A DNA stretch of 64,000 bases from Sphingobacteriales bacterium. Lineage in GTDB: Bacteria; Bacteroidota; Bacteroidia; Chitinophagales; Chitinophagaceae. The stretch's first letter is position 1. Every line of letters begins with the position of its first letter. The stretch is from positions 39,233 to 103,232 of the forward strand of contig SEFT01000015.1 in the NCBI GenBank assembly GCA_004144175.1, written 5' to 3'. Below are positions 7,690 through 16,510 of the stretch, piece after piece. Below the pieces are notes generated by a model. That model searched no databases. It was not told the DNA's origin and worked only from the letters and a program-made list of their open reading frames with translations. The translations under genes and the position numbers were made by a program.

Positions 7690-7716
7690 GACCCGCATAT
7701 TGTGCGGGTCTTTTTT
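7690..7716. terminator. Rho-independent terminator without an obvious gene
   Basis: GACCCGCA (7690-7697) pairs with TGCGGGTC (7703-7710) around a 5-base loop, followed by six Ts on the plus strand and preceded by AAA on the other side. No plus-strand gene ends upstream of it. It may be the terminator of the chromosomal gene whose 3' end served as integration site, with the gene body displaced to the other side of the element. Confidence 0.8.
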
Positions 7717-7841
7717 ATTGCATCATCCGCGCCTGTCGTCACAATTGTATTCTCTCGTATATTTACTTCAACAAGTCGTCTAATTTGACCTTATGATGAT
7801 GCACGGCTATTAGATCATCCGCCATAATCCAATAAACCCTG

Positions 7842-8444
7842 ATGAAAATGATAAGGCTGATATCAATTGTTCTGGTTGGTGGGCTTTTAACTTATCTAAC
7901 CTATAAGTCAAGAACGCAAAGCTTTCTATTTGAAGAGTTGATTTGGGGGATATTGATAGTGATTGGTTCGCTGATAGTTACGTGGACTGCTTTTAGAGAC
8001 TTTCAAACATTTAAGCGGAAGAATCGAATTTCCAACTTCAGACTAACGTTTCTGTGCCTAGCATTCATTATGATTATTATTAGTTTGGAAATACGTATAA
8101 CAAACACCTTTAACAAGCCAACACTTTTGAAGTTTTATTACGACGGAGATTTTAACGGTACTGCTATTGACTTCAAAACGGACGGAACCTATATTTTCGA
8201 TAATTCGGCTATTGGGTTTAGCAGCTACTTTTATGGAACGTACAAAATTGCAGGAAACAGAATTACTTTGGATAAGGACACAATAGCGAATCTTACAGAC
8301 TTGAAATATTTCGAGATACAAGAAAAACAAATTAAGGAGAGAGAATCTGAGCTATTTGCATTTCAAATTGATAATGCAGGAAATGTCATTGAACGCTCAA
8401 TGGAATATAGAGTAACTATTGACAACCGAAAAAGTAAAAATTAG
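7842..8444 (+). CDS. Hypothetical membrane protein with small C-terminal domain
   Basis: This 200-residue protein has three hydrophobic segments near residues 4-20, 33-50 and 67-86, separated by short basic loops. A soluble C-terminal domain (about 95-200) contains the alternating pattern FKTDGTYIFDNS...YGTYKIAGNRITL, suggestive of a small beta-sheet domain. I do not recognise the family. It starts at ATG 7842; a second ATG at 7848 is also possible. It is the first gene outside the prophage-like element, is AT-rich like the next three genes, and may itself be accessory DNA. Confidence 0.65.
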   Translation: MKMIRLISIVLVGGLLTYLTYKSRTQSFLFEELIWGILIVIGSLIVTWTAFRDFQTFKRKNRISNFRLTFLCLAFIMIIISLEIRITNTFNKPTLLKFYYDGDFNGTAIDFKTDGTYIFDNSAIGFSSYFYGTYKIAGNRITLDKDTIANLTDLKYFEIQEKQIKERESELFAFQIDNAGNVIERSMEYRVTIDNRKSKN

Positions 8445-8540
8445 CCAATACATCTATTGTTACCGAAAAATTTCTATTTGCATAGCACGATGCAAACAAC
8501 ATATAATCGCCAAAAAAAACATTATACATAGCTAACAAAT

Positions 8541-9197
8541 ATGACAGCTGACGAATTTGTAAAAGGTTTTTATTTAGAACGCCAATCATTTATAGACACT
8601 TATTTCAATGCTGAAAGCGATTCAGAAATTTCTGCGTTAATTGAGTCACTCAATCTTGATCATAGAGGAACCGAGCGGCTGCGGCAAATTCTTAGCGGCT
8701 CATTGCGTGATGTAATATATACCACACTATTTGGACTCGACGGAGCAGCAAGCATCGGAGGAAAGCAAGTTATGTATAAACTCTTTGACGAAGAAAGCAA
8801 TGAATTAACAGGCGGAGAAATTGAAGCATTTGCTTATGATTATTTTCATAGCAACAAACTTCAGATCGATAAAGGCGGTGCGGACTTTATTGCAACCCTT
8901 ACATACCTTACAACAGAAAAAGGAGGAAGACAAACCCCAGCCTTATCCGGCTACAGACCGCAGATAAAGTTTGATTTTTCTGAAATACAAACTTCAGGGC
9001 AGCAAACATTCATCGACCGCAAAATGGTGTATCCAGGTGATAGTGTTGAAGCTGAAATAAAAATAATTGCTGCAGAGTACTTTAATGGGCAATTAAAAGA
9101 AAAGATGAAATTTGATTTTAGAGAAGGTTCCCGAATTATTGGAACAGGTCAGATCAAACACATTGTAAACAAAGAGTTGAAGCAACCCAAGGGCTAG
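8541..9197 (+). CDS. Protein with an isolated EF-Tu domain 3-like C-terminus
   Basis: In this 218-residue protein, the last 105 residues match domain 3 of elongation factor Tu. They include a GGRQTP strand, GYRPQIKF, VYPGDSVEAEIKI, then FDFREGSRIIGTGQI, which align with the GGRHTP, GYRPQ, PGD and REGGRTVGAG motifs of EF-Tu. There is no GTPase domain and no P-loop. The N-terminal 100 residues are a separate domain (LRDVIYTTLFGLDGAASIGG, then YDYFHSN) of unknown function. It follows that this cannot be a translation factor on its own. It might bind tRNA or proteins through the beta-barrel, but the role is unknown. Confidence 0.75.
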   Translation: MTADEFVKGFYLERQSFIDTYFNAESDSEISALIESLNLDHRGTERLRQILSGSLRDVIYTTLFGLDGAASIGGKQVMYKLFDEESNELTGGEIEAFAYDYFHSNKLQIDKGGADFIATLTYLTTEKGGRQTPALSGYRPQIKFDFSEIQTSGQQTFIDRKMVYPGDSVEAEIKIIAAEYFNGQLKEKMKFDFREGSRIIGTGQIKHIVNKELKQPKG

Positions 9198-9222
9198 AAC
9201 ATTGCTATAAACAGGCTAAACT

Positions 9223-10170
9223 GTGACCGTAAAACGCAAATGGATAAAACGCAGCCTTTGGGCTTTAGTTACAATGTTCGCTCTAATGAATGTTGTAGCG
9301 ATTTTCCATTCTTATAAGTTCACCCACTTTACCAATGGCGACGTTGAAAAGACGAAAGATGCCGTAAAGCTTACAACGTCACAGAAAATAAAGACGCTGG
9401 TCTTTGGTGTGAACAATCCAAGGCCGCAGAACAAGACTACTCCTGCAAGGCGTTACGAAACAATAAAACTTAAAAGCAACAGGGAGATAGAATGCTGGAG
9501 CATCGGTATAGCAAACCCTAAAGGAACCATAATACTCTTCCACGGTTTCAGTACCGATAAATCAATAATGCTTGACAAAGCAGACGTCTTTCTTCAACTA
9601 GGTTACAATGTTCTGCTTGTAGATTTTATGGGTTCAGGCGGATCAGAAGGTAATCAAACTACCATTGGATATCTCGAGGCGGAGCAAGTAAAAACCTGCT
9701 TTGACTATCTTACTCAAAAAGGAGAAAAGTCCATCTACATCTTTGGCGTCTCCATGGGGGCAGTGGCTGCAATGAAGGCAATCAGTGACCTTGATATTGA
9801 GCCGAAAGGAATTATCATTGAATGCCCATTCGGTTCGATGTATAAGACCGTTTGCGCCCGGTTCGAGACTATGCATGCGCCAACTTTCCCGATGGCAGGG
9901 CTTCTAGTTTTTTGGGGTGGACTGCAAAATGGATTTTGGGCATTCGGGCATAATCCTACAGCGTATGCTAAGAAAATTAGTTGCCCGACACTTCTACTCT
10001 ACGGCGCAAAAGACGACAAAGTAAGCCGAAGGGAAATTGACGATATTTATAAGAATTTGACAGGAAAGAAAAAGCTAAGGATTTATCACGACGCCGGCCA
10101 TGAAAACTATCTGGCAAAATACCCAAACGAATGGATGCATGATGTGAGTCAATTCCTGACGATGCATTAA
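9223..10170 (+). CDS. Membrane-anchored alpha/beta hydrolase
   Basis: This 315-residue protein begins with a basic N-terminus (KRKWIKRS) and one hydrophobic segment (about 11-29), so the catalytic domain probably faces the periplasm. The hydrolase fold is clear: ILFHGFS near residue 104 (oxyanion region), nucleophile Ser177 in GVSMGA, an acidic residue in YGAKDDKVS near 265, and the final His in HDAGHENYL near 293. The start is a GTG at 9223: a stop lies in frame just upstream, and the first internal ATG would remove the basic anchor. The gene is 25 bases downstream of the EF-Tu-like gene and may be co-transcribed. Substrate unknown. Confidence 0.8.
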   Translation: MTVKRKWIKRSLWALVTMFALMNVVAIFHSYKFTHFTNGDVEKTKDAVKLTTSQKIKTLVFGVNNPRPQNKTTPARRYETIKLKSNREIECWSIGIANPKGTIILFHGFSTDKSIMLDKADVFLQLGYNVLLVDFMGSGGSEGNQTTIGYLEAEQVKTCFDYLTQKGEKSIYIFGVSMGAVAAMKAISDLDIEPKGIIIECPFGSMYKTVCARFETMHAPTFPMAGLLVFWGGLQNGFWAFGHNPTAYAKKISCPTLLLYGAKDDKVSRREIDDIYKNLTGKKKLRIYHDAGHENYLAKYPNEWMHDVSQFLTMH

Positions 10171-10268
10171 GTGTTCTTTGCAAAAAACATATCATACAAT
10201 GCTGACTGATGTAATCAATTCAACATAACATAGCGAAAAATAATCTACACAAAACCCAATCAACGATT

Positions 10269-10472
10269 ATGTTACTCATTGCGATTTTAGTTCCGGCGCT
10301 ATCCTTTCTATTACGAGGCAAAATCTTCCAAGGTATCATTTTTATTATTTTGCAAGTAACGCTGATAGGATGGCTGCCCGCCGCTTTTTGGGCCGCGCTA
10401 TCGTTGAATAATGCCAGAGCTGAAAAGCGTGCGCATAAGATCATTGAGTCGATGCGTGCTACAAGACAGTAA
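10269..10472 (+). CDS. YqaE/Pmp3-like small membrane protein
   Basis: This 67-residue protein has two hydrophobic helices (about 2-18 and 20-45) linked by the short turn RGKIF, and a basic tail (NNARAEKRAHKI). The pattern ILVPALSFLLRGK...LIGWLPAAFWA fits the YqaE/Pmp3 (UPF0057) family of tiny inner-membrane proteins, which are often stress-induced. It is monocistronic; the next gene is convergent and only 9 bases away. Function in bacteria is not settled. Confidence 0.75.
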   Translation: MLLIAILVPALSFLLRGKIFQGIIFIILQVTLIGWLPAAFWAALSLNNARAEKRAHKIIESMRATRQ

Positions 10473-10480
10473 TATTGTAG

Positions 10481-10669
10481 TTAGCCTGCGCTATTCCCAG
10501 CACTTTCCGACTCCTCTTTCTTCAGCTGTTTTTGCAGTAATCGTATTTGCTTCACTAAGTCTCGCGCTTCTTCGGGTGAATGTTCCCGCCTGCCCTCAAG
10601 CCATGCTGTAAACATGCGTTCGAGCCTTTGGGCTGTGGTTTCAGGGGTATTTTGATTAACAACAGTCAC
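10481..10669 (-). CDS. Small hypothetical protein
   Basis: This is a 62-residue charged, helical protein (EEARDLVKQIRLLQKQLKKEE). The start is GTG at 10669, with an in-frame stop just upstream; an ATG at residue 19 is the alternative. No family is recognised. I keep it because it fills a gap between two genes and has a sensible amphipathic composition, but it could be spurious. Confidence 0.4.
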   Translation of the reverse strand: MTVVNQNTPETTAQRLERMFTAWLEGRREHSPEEARDLVKQIRLLQKQLKKEESESAGNSAG

Positions 10670-10773
10670 TTAATGTTCATTCGTTTATTTGCTCCCGGTG
10701 CTAATCATTGAAATGATGACAGGACTATCAGCTTTGACTGGCAAAGATATCATATATTTTTTTGTTAGTGTCA

Positions 10774-10795
10774 GTTGCTGTTAGCTAACACCAAC
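10774..10795. repeat. Near-perfect 22-bp palindrome
   Basis: GTTGCTGTTAG followed directly by CTAACACCAAC is an inverted repeat with one mismatch and a perfect 12-bp core TGTTAGCTAACA. It lies 8 bases downstream of the DUF5686 stop. It has no loop and no T-tract in either direction, so it looks more like a protein site than a terminator. Nothing else is visible in the 10670-10803 gap. Confidence 0.4.
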
Positions 10796-10803
10796 AACAA
10801 CTA

Positions 10804-13374
10804 CTACCAATCCTCTCCCGCGCCTCTGCTATTGCCCAGCTGCACCATACCATTAAAGTTAAGCCCTAACCTAACCCCATGTGCAGCAAAGCCGGCTCTA
10901 TTCCACGACCGTACATAGTCGACACGCAATAAGCGAAACCATTTATAGCCCAGGTTGTCTATACCTACAAAGGCTTCGGTATAGTAATTATTCTGCCCGG
11001 CGTAGAAGGTATTGGTACCTGTTACGATATACCAACGTGCTTGTCGCAGCAGCGGTATCTTGTTTGTCAATAGTCCTTTAAGATAATATTCTAGGTGTAG
11101 CTCCCCGTATAGTTTTTCCGCATTACTGTAGCCATAGTAATGTGCCAGCTGGAAACTTTGCATATAAGGCGCAGAGATAATCAGTTGGTTGCCATTGAGG
11201 TGTTTCAGGTCTGGCAGACTTACATATTCATCATTGAGGAAGCCTCCTACTGCTATATTGTAGTTCAGCGTACCGGCAAGTTTCAATGGCTGATTGCCTA
11301 ATACACTAAACTTCCACTTATCGAAATCCGTCTTACTCTCGAGTATATCAGGTATGCCTTTCTCATACTCGAGCCTGAACAGCGGCCAGTCGCTCTCTAC
11401 CGGCTGTTTAAAGTCAGGATACTGTACATATTTGGTACCTGGCCTGTACGCGAGATAAGCTTTCGCTAGCACAGCGTTGTGCGCCCAGAATGGGTAGGAA
11501 GGTAACCCCCTTGGCGTATTTATTGATAGCTCATCGGCCTTTGTACCCCGCACATTGAAGCCGGATGTATTCTCCAGCGGCAGCCTTCTCTGGAAGCTGG
11601 CCTTCGCCCCCCAGCTAAATCCGGTACCATAGTCGCGATTGAAGAACGCCGCACCTGTCCACCGCTCATATAGCTTCATATGGTTTTGCCCGTAGAGTAT
11701 AGTGCTGATGGTATTATACAATGGCAGTATCGCATCGGGGTTGAATTGAAACACATACTTACCGCCTTCTACACCTAGCTCCCATTGTCGCTCACGCCAC
11801 TCTTTATTAAGCCGCTGGTAGCTCACCCTGCCTATGGCATTAAAGTGGGTATTGCTAAAGCCATAGCGTGTAGCCAGCGCTCCGTTAAAACGGTTACCGT
11901 CTTTGCGACGGTTGGTCCAGTATATTTTAGGCGATACATTCAGCCCTTCTACTGTATTGTAATTTACCAGCCCATCGTAAAGACTTAGTGCGCTGTTAGT
12001 AGAGAATGAATGACGGTCTTCTTTTGTGCGGTAGCTCATGCCACCCATTATCAAAGCAGTAGGTTTTAGATTATTGCTTCTCCTGCGCATGGAGTCTTTA
12101 TACTCAGGCGAGGCCAGTTTTGCAGTTGTGCTATCCCTCAGCTGATAATCCTTGCTCTCATCCGTTTCAAGTGGTATCGGGCGCGTTTCTGTCCAGTAAG
12201 AGGTATCGCGTTTGTTAGCCTCTTTATCATATACGCTTATCACATTACCCTCAAAAATGCTGTCCGGTACAGGCTCGTTCACTTTCTGATTGTTGTACAC
12301 CGTCAGGTAATAGCCTGCAATATCAAAACCAAGAAACTTAATAGTAGGATAGAATAACTGGCTGCCTATTACCCAGGTATCCTTTCGCAGGGGTACCATA
12401 GTCTGCTTCAGGTGGACCGTATCGAGCAACTCAAGGCTGTTTCTCTGCGTAAGCAACATATCGAGGCTATGTATGGCCCAGTCGTCTTCGGCTATGTAGA
12501 TCGTACCTTCGAAGAGCGGCTCATAAAGTCTCTTAGGTATGACTTTTATCTTATTGATCGTATAGCCACCCTCGCGGAATTCGCCCTCGTATTTGTACTT
12601 ATAGAAATGAAGTGCATTATCGCTGATGGGAGATACAAAGCCACGCGGGTTCACATCATTGAAAATATTGATGTTGTTTTCGTAGAAGGAAATGATGGTA
12701 GGCATGCGCGATGAGCCCAGCCCTTGCGGATTACCGCTCTGCCTTACGGAACGTATCAGGGTCTTTTCTTTTGAACCTTGCGAATAATAATCAGCACGCT
12801 GTTCTACCAGATACAGTACACCACGGCCATTGGTATCAAGGCCCATCGATTTAGCCGATTCTGCTTTGCTGCCGCTTTCATCTGTTACCTTAATGCCCAT
12901 TATTTGGTCGGGCATAGCGCGATTGCGGAATACGCCCTTTAGGTACACGCCTGTTTGCAGCGATTTTATCTGCTGCAGGTGTGCCGAGCGGCGCGCTATA
13001 GTTTTCCGTATCATCGCATAGGCAGGGTCTTCGGCATTTGCCTTTACGGTTACGGTCTTCATCTCCAGCGTCTGATCCTGTAGCGAGAAGTTATGGGTAA
13101 CTACTTCATCTCCTTTTATAGTAACGTTGAATACTTCTTGCCTGAAGCCCATGAACTGGCACAGCACCTTGTGCATACCGGGTGCAAGCGTCAGTTGGTA
13201 GTTACCGTCGGCGTTGGCTGTAGTACCGTTTGATGTGCCTTGTACATATACGGTGGCAAACGGCAAGGCTTCGCCTTTCGTGTCGGATATCTTGCCTTTC
13301 AGCATACCTGCCAGCAATACATCAGGTAACAGGATAATGAATAACAGAGCAATAGAACTGTTCAGCAGCTTCAT
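10804..13374 (-). CDS. DUF5686 outer-membrane protein with CarboxypepD-reg domain
   Basis: This 856-residue exported protein has a signal peptide at residues 1-22 (LLFIILLPDVLLA). Residues about 25-110 form a carboxypeptidase-regulatory-like beta-sandwich (GKISDTKGEALPFATVYVQG, GTTANADGNYQL), the module common to TonB-dependent and surface proteins of this phylum. The remainder matches the DUF5686 family, which is thought to form an outer-membrane beta-barrel; aromatic-rich alternating strands run to the C-terminus. Family function is not established. It is monocistronic on the minus strand, with the deoxynucleoside kinase 69 bases upstream. Confidence 0.85.
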   Translation of the reverse strand: MKLLNSSIALLFIILLPDVLLAGMLKGKISDTKGEALPFATVYVQGTSNGTTANADGNYQLTLAPGMHKVLCQFMGFRQEVFNVTIKGDEVVTHNFSLQDQTLEMKTVTVKANAEDPAYAMIRKTIARRSAHLQQIKSLQTGVYLKGVFRNRAMPDQIMGIKVTDESGSKAESAKSMGLDTNGRGVLYLVEQRADYYSQGSKEKTLIRSVRQSGNPQGLGSSRMPTIISFYENNINIFNDVNPRGFVSPISDNALHFYKYKYEGEFREGGYTINKIKVIPKRLYEPLFEGTIYIAEDDWAIHSLDMLLTQRNSLELLDTVHLKQTMVPLRKDTWVIGSQLFYPTIKFLGFDIAGYYLTVYNNQKVNEPVPDSIFEGNVISVYDKEANKRDTSYWTETRPIPLETDESKDYQLRDSTTAKLASPEYKDSMRRRSNNLKPTALIMGGMSYRTKEDRHSFSTNSALSLYDGLVNYNTVEGLNVSPKIYWTNRRKDGNRFNGALATRYGFSNTHFNAIGRVSYQRLNKEWRERQWELGVEGGKYVFQFNPDAILPLYNTISTILYGQNHMKLYERWTGAAFFNRDYGTGFSWGAKASFQRRLPLENTSGFNVRGTKADELSINTPRGLPSYPFWAHNAVLAKAYLAYRPGTKYVQYPDFKQPVESDWPLFRLEYEKGIPDILESKTDFDKWKFSVLGNQPLKLAGTLNYNIAVGGFLNDEYVSLPDLKHLNGNQLIISAPYMQSFQLAHYYGYSNAEKLYGELHLEYYLKGLLTNKIPLLRQARWYIVTGTNTFYAGQNNYYTEAFVGIDNLGYKWFRLLRVDYVRSWNRAGFAAHGVRLGLNFNGMVQLGNSRGAGEDW

Positions 13375-13443
13375 AGTCAGTGTGTGAGAGTAGTGTGTAT
13401 TATACAGTATATCGTAGGGCGGTGGTTAAATGTTACACCATCT

Positions 13444-14079
13444 TTAAAATAATCCGTGGATCTGGGCATCTATGCGCCTGATCACCTCCGCAAAGTCCTC
13501 TTCTTTCTCTTCAAAGTTTATCTGGTCGATGTCTATGACCAGCAGCGGGCCGTCGTTGTACTGGTCTATCCATTTGTTGTAAAACTCGTTCAGGCGTTTC
13601 AGGTAGTCGAGGCGTATGTTCTCTTCGTACTCCCTGCCTCGCTTCTGTATCTGGTCTACCAGCTTGGGCACGCCGGCACGCAGGTATATAAGCAGGTCGG
13701 GCGGACTTATCAGCTTTTTCAGCGCCCGGAAGAAGGAGGAATAGTTCTCAAAATCGCGCTTCGTCATCAGGCCCATTTCATACAAGTTAGGGGCAAAGAT
13801 GTGCGCATCCTCGTATATGGTACGGTCCTGCACTACGCTCTCCTTCCCTTCGCGTATGGCCGATAATTGTTGCAGGCGGGTATTAAGAAAGTACACCTGC
13901 AGATTGAACGACCAGCGATGCATGTCTTCGTAAAAATCTACCAGGTACGGATTATGCGCTACGTCTTCGTAATGCGGCGTCCACTTATAGTGCTTCGACA
14001 GCATTTCGGTAAGTGTGGTCTTTCCTGCGCCGATGTTCCCTGCAACGGCTATATGTTTTGGTTCCCTTTTCTGCGGCAT
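13444..14079 (-). CDS. Deoxynucleoside kinase (first of two in the window)
   Basis: This 211-residue cytoplasmic enzyme phosphorylates deoxynucleosides for the dNTP salvage pathway. It has a P-loop GNIGAGKTT near residue 12, the DRTIYEDAHIFA motif (equivalent of the family's DRS) near 100, and a lid region KRGREYEE near 155. Length and order match the dCK/dGK-like family. Substrate preference (dA, dG or other) cannot be read from the sequence. A more diverged family member lies at 57694-58326. Confidence 0.88.
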   Translation of the reverse strand: MPQKREPKHIAVAGNIGAGKTTLTEMLSKHYKWTPHYEDVAHNPYLVDFYEDMHRWSFNLQVYFLNTRLQQLSAIREGKESVVQDRTIYEDAHIFAPNLYEMGLMTKRDFENYSSFFRALKKLISPPDLLIYLRAGVPKLVDQIQKRGREYEENIRLDYLKRLNEFYNKWIDQYNDGPLLVIDIDQINFEEKEEDFAEVIRRIDAQIHGLF

Positions 14080-14194
14080 GTTATTCGGCGTTCTTATATG
14101 TCTGTGTCAGTACAGATAGCAAATCCGGCTATTATGACAAGATAATAACCGGATCCCAATATTTATATTACTTGTATTTAAATTCAATTAGAGA

Positions 14195-15193
14195 TCAATA
14201 ATAGTTGATCCCTATTTTCTTACGCGCATCAGCTATGGTCTTCGATGAGCTCTCCCTCGCCTTCTCCGCACCTTCTTTCAATATTTTAGCAATCTGCGAC
14301 GGGTTTTGTTGCAGCGCCATCGATTTTTCGCGTATCGGGCGTACGAAGTTTACCATGTCCTCGGCCAGTTGCTTCTTCATATCGCCATAGCGGATGGTAC
14401 ATCCATTATATGCTGCCTTGAATGTCTCTGTAGTTTCGGGCGATGACACAAGGTTCATCAGCTGGAAGATGTTCTGGATATAGTCAGGCATCTCGCTATT
14501 GTGCTCCGTTGGGCCTGCATCGGTTTTTGCCTTCATCACCTTCTTGCGTATCAGGTCATCATCATCGGCAAGGTATATGGTGGCATTTACGTTCTCGCTT
14601 TTGCTCATCTTACCTGCTCCATCGAGGCTGGGTATCTTTATCAGCTGGTCGCTGTAGTTGAAAGGGTATGGCTCGGGGAATGTTTCTCCGTACCGGCTGT
14701 TGAAGCGGTTAGCAAAGTTGCGTGCCATCTCTACGTGCTGCTCCTGGTCTTTGCCCACCGGCACTTTTACGCCTTTATGTATCAGTATATCAGCCGTCAT
14801 CAGTACAGGATAGGTTAGCAGGCCTGCATTCACGTTATCGGGCTGCGAGCGTACCTTGTCTTTGAACGTAGGTACTTTCTCCAGCTCGCCTTTGTAGGCC
14901 AGCATATTCAGCATCAGGTATAGCTCCGGTATCTCGGGTATATCGCTTTGGGCATAGAGGGCAACTTTCTCTGGGTCGAGGCCGCAGGCTACATTCTCAG
15001 CTACTACACGATACACATTCTCGCGCAGCAGTTTCGGGTCGGGGTGTGTAGTAAGGGCATGATAGTCGGCTACGAAAAAATAGCAATTGAAATCGTCCTG
15101 CATACGCACGTAGTTGCGCATAGCGCCGAAGTAATTGCCCAAATGCAAGTAACCGGTAGAGCGGATACCGCTAACAACAATCTCTTTTGACAT
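14195..15193 (-). CDS. trpS: Tryptophan-tRNA ligase
   Basis: This 332-residue class I aminoacyl-tRNA synthetase charges tRNA-Trp. Visible signatures are SGIRSTGYLHLGNYFGAM at the N-terminus (HIGH-like LHLGN) and GKMSKSENVNATIY (KMSKS loop) near residue 195. Further family blocks are DYHALTTHPD, QSDIPEIPEL and PVLMTADILI. The frame extends upstream to 15271, but the ATG at 15193 gives the normal N-terminus MSKEIVVSGI and avoids overlap with the BlaR-operon terminator. Length is typical. Confidence 0.95.
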   Translation of the reverse strand: MSKEIVVSGIRSTGYLHLGNYFGAMRNYVRMQDDFNCYFFVADYHALTTHPDPKLLRENVYRVVAENVACGLDPEKVALYAQSDIPEIPELYLMLNMLAYKGELEKVPTFKDKVRSQPDNVNAGLLTYPVLMTADILIHKGVKVPVGKDQEQHVEMARNFANRFNSRYGETFPEPYPFNYSDQLIKIPSLDGAGKMSKSENVNATIYLADDDDLIRKKVMKAKTDAGPTEHNSEMPDYIQNIFQLMNLVSSPETTETFKAAYNGCTIRYGDMKKQLAEDMVNFVRPIREKSMALQQNPSQIAKILKEGAEKARESSSKTIADARKKIGINYY

Positions 15194-15245
15194 AACTGCG
15201 GCAAGATACAAAAAGGCGGCATGACAGGCGCTGCCCGTAAGAAAA

Positions 15246-15268
15246 ATCCCCGGCCACAAGCCGGGGAT
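15246..15268 (-). terminator. Terminator of the BlaI-M56 operon
   Basis: ATCCCCGGC (15246-15254) pairs with GCCGGGGAT (15260-15268) around CACAA, followed on the minus strand by TTTTTC. It lies 5 bases past the M56-TonB stop codon. Confidence 0.8.
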
Positions 15269-15273
15269 CAACG

Positions 15274-16503
15274 TTATGCAAGTTTGAAATATATGGGTAA
15301 TGTGTATTTCACCATTACCTTCTCTCCTTTTTCTTCCCCTGGCGTCCAGCGGGGCATCTTACTTATCATGCGTAATGCCTCTGTGGACAATAAGGTGTCC
15401 GGCGACTTCTTTATTACGGGCAGTATAATACTACCGTCTTTATCGACCACGAACTGCACAAATACTTTCCCTTCTACGTTCCTCTTCTTAGCGTCATCGG
15501 GATATTTGATGTTGTGCGTCAAAAAATTGACCAGCCCATTTTGCCCGCCGGGGAACTCCGGCATTTTCTCTGCAAACGGCATTATCTCTTTCGAATCAGG
15601 AGATACCTCCGTCTTTGGGATAGCTTCCCCTTGTTGTTTTGCTACCTCTTGTTCTTTTACAGTCCAGGATTTCCCCTTGCAGCTTTGTAAGACTACGATA
15701 TTAGATAATAATAGCCCGACAGCGCAAGCTGTGATAGAAAGTGTCAGTACGCGTTTTGTACCGCCGTTCTGTTTTTTTAGCATCATAATTCTGCGTTTTA
15801 TAGGATGGATAATGAATGAATGTGTTTGTGGCAAAGTGCATGTATGGAACATATTGGAGAGCAGCAGCTCGGCATAGGCCCGCTCATCAGTAGCTACGGA
15901 GGCATCAGCCTGAAACTCGTGTACCTGCGTTAGCTCCTTCTTCAGCCATATCAGAAAGATGTTCGGCCAGAAGCAAATCTGCAGGATGGTCATCAACAGT
16001 GCATCGCGCGTATGGTGCAGGCGGATATGCGCCAGCTCGTGCCCCACTACGGTTTCGTTAATGGTTTCATCGGGCAGTATGATGTACTTGTGCCAGCTGC
16101 CGGGGCCATAACCGGTATTGGTAAGTAGTACGTAGCCATCTTGCTGTTGCGCCGACTGACGGGCGATGAATTTACGAAGCTGATTCCACCGCCACATAGC
16201 AACAATAGCTATGGTGACGCTGATGCCTGCATATATGACCCAGAATAAACTAATACCCGTATTAACCGCCTGCTGCTGACCAGCCGCTATGGTAAACTCG
16301 GGCAATTGTACCGATGTGATAGCCACTGCCTGCATTTGGCGCTCTATGCCCGGCAGCTTGATAAATGGAAGTATAACCGGCGAGATGGCTGCAACCAAAA
16401 GGTAAACCCTGTTGAAGGAATAAAGCGGCTTATTGCGCAGAAAGAGCAGATAGACCAGCAAGAATAATGCGGTGTAAACGACAACCTGGATGAGATAAAG
16501 CAT
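15274..16503 (-). CDS. BlaR1/M56-family antirepressor protease with C-terminal TonB domain
   Basis: This 409-residue membrane sensor-protease has N-terminal membrane segments (about 3-21, 33-48, 84-103), then an M56 zinc-protease core with His155-Glu-Leu-Ala-His159 and a likely third ligand Glu196 (QVHEFQAD). Another helix lies around residue 245. The C-terminal 95 residues (EFPGGQNGLVNFLTHNIKYP, VFVQFVVDKDGSI) form a TonB C-terminal-like domain, probably periplasmic and a sensor or envelope contact. In BlaR/MecR systems the protease inactivates the partner BlaI repressor on signal. Here the repressor gene lies 7 bases upstream. No penicillin-binding sensor domain is present, so the signal is not a beta-lactam by default. 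Confidence 0.87.
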   Translation of the reverse strand: MLYLIQVVVYTALFLLVYLLFLRNKPLYSFNRVYLLVAAISPVILPFIKLPGIERQMQAVAITSVQLPEFTIAAGQQQAVNTGISLFWVIYAGISVTIAIVAMWRWNQLRKFIARQSAQQQDGYVLLTNTGYGPGSWHKYIILPDETINETVVGHELAHIRLHHTRDALLMTILQICFWPNIFLIWLKKELTQVHEFQADASVATDERAYAELLLSNMFHTCTLPQTHSFIIHPIKRRIMMLKKQNGGTKRVLTLSITACAVGLLLSNIVVLQSCKGKSWTVKEQEVAKQQGEAIPKTEVSPDSKEIMPFAEKMPEFPGGQNGLVNFLTHNIKYPDDAKKRNVEGKVFVQFVVDKDGSIILPVIKKSPDTLLSTEALRMISKMPRWTPGEEKGEKVMVKYTLPIYFKLA

Positions 16504-16510
16504 GATCGTT

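Larger units (their letters stand above)
1..7716. mobile_element. Right end of an integrated prophage-like element
   Basis: Every gene here lies on the minus strand: integrase, an unknown coupled gene, an excisionase-type HTH protein, a VirE-type primase-helicase, two paralogous small proteins, then a tape-measure protein that leaves the window at position 1. The integrase sits at the outer edge, next to AT-rich repeats and an orphan terminator, as expected for an attachment-site junction. Chromosome-like genes on the opposite strand begin at 7842. The left boundary, capsid, portal and terminase genes are not in view, so I cannot say whether this is a complete phage, a satellite or a tail-like particle. 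The right boundary is approximate. Confidence 0.8.
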
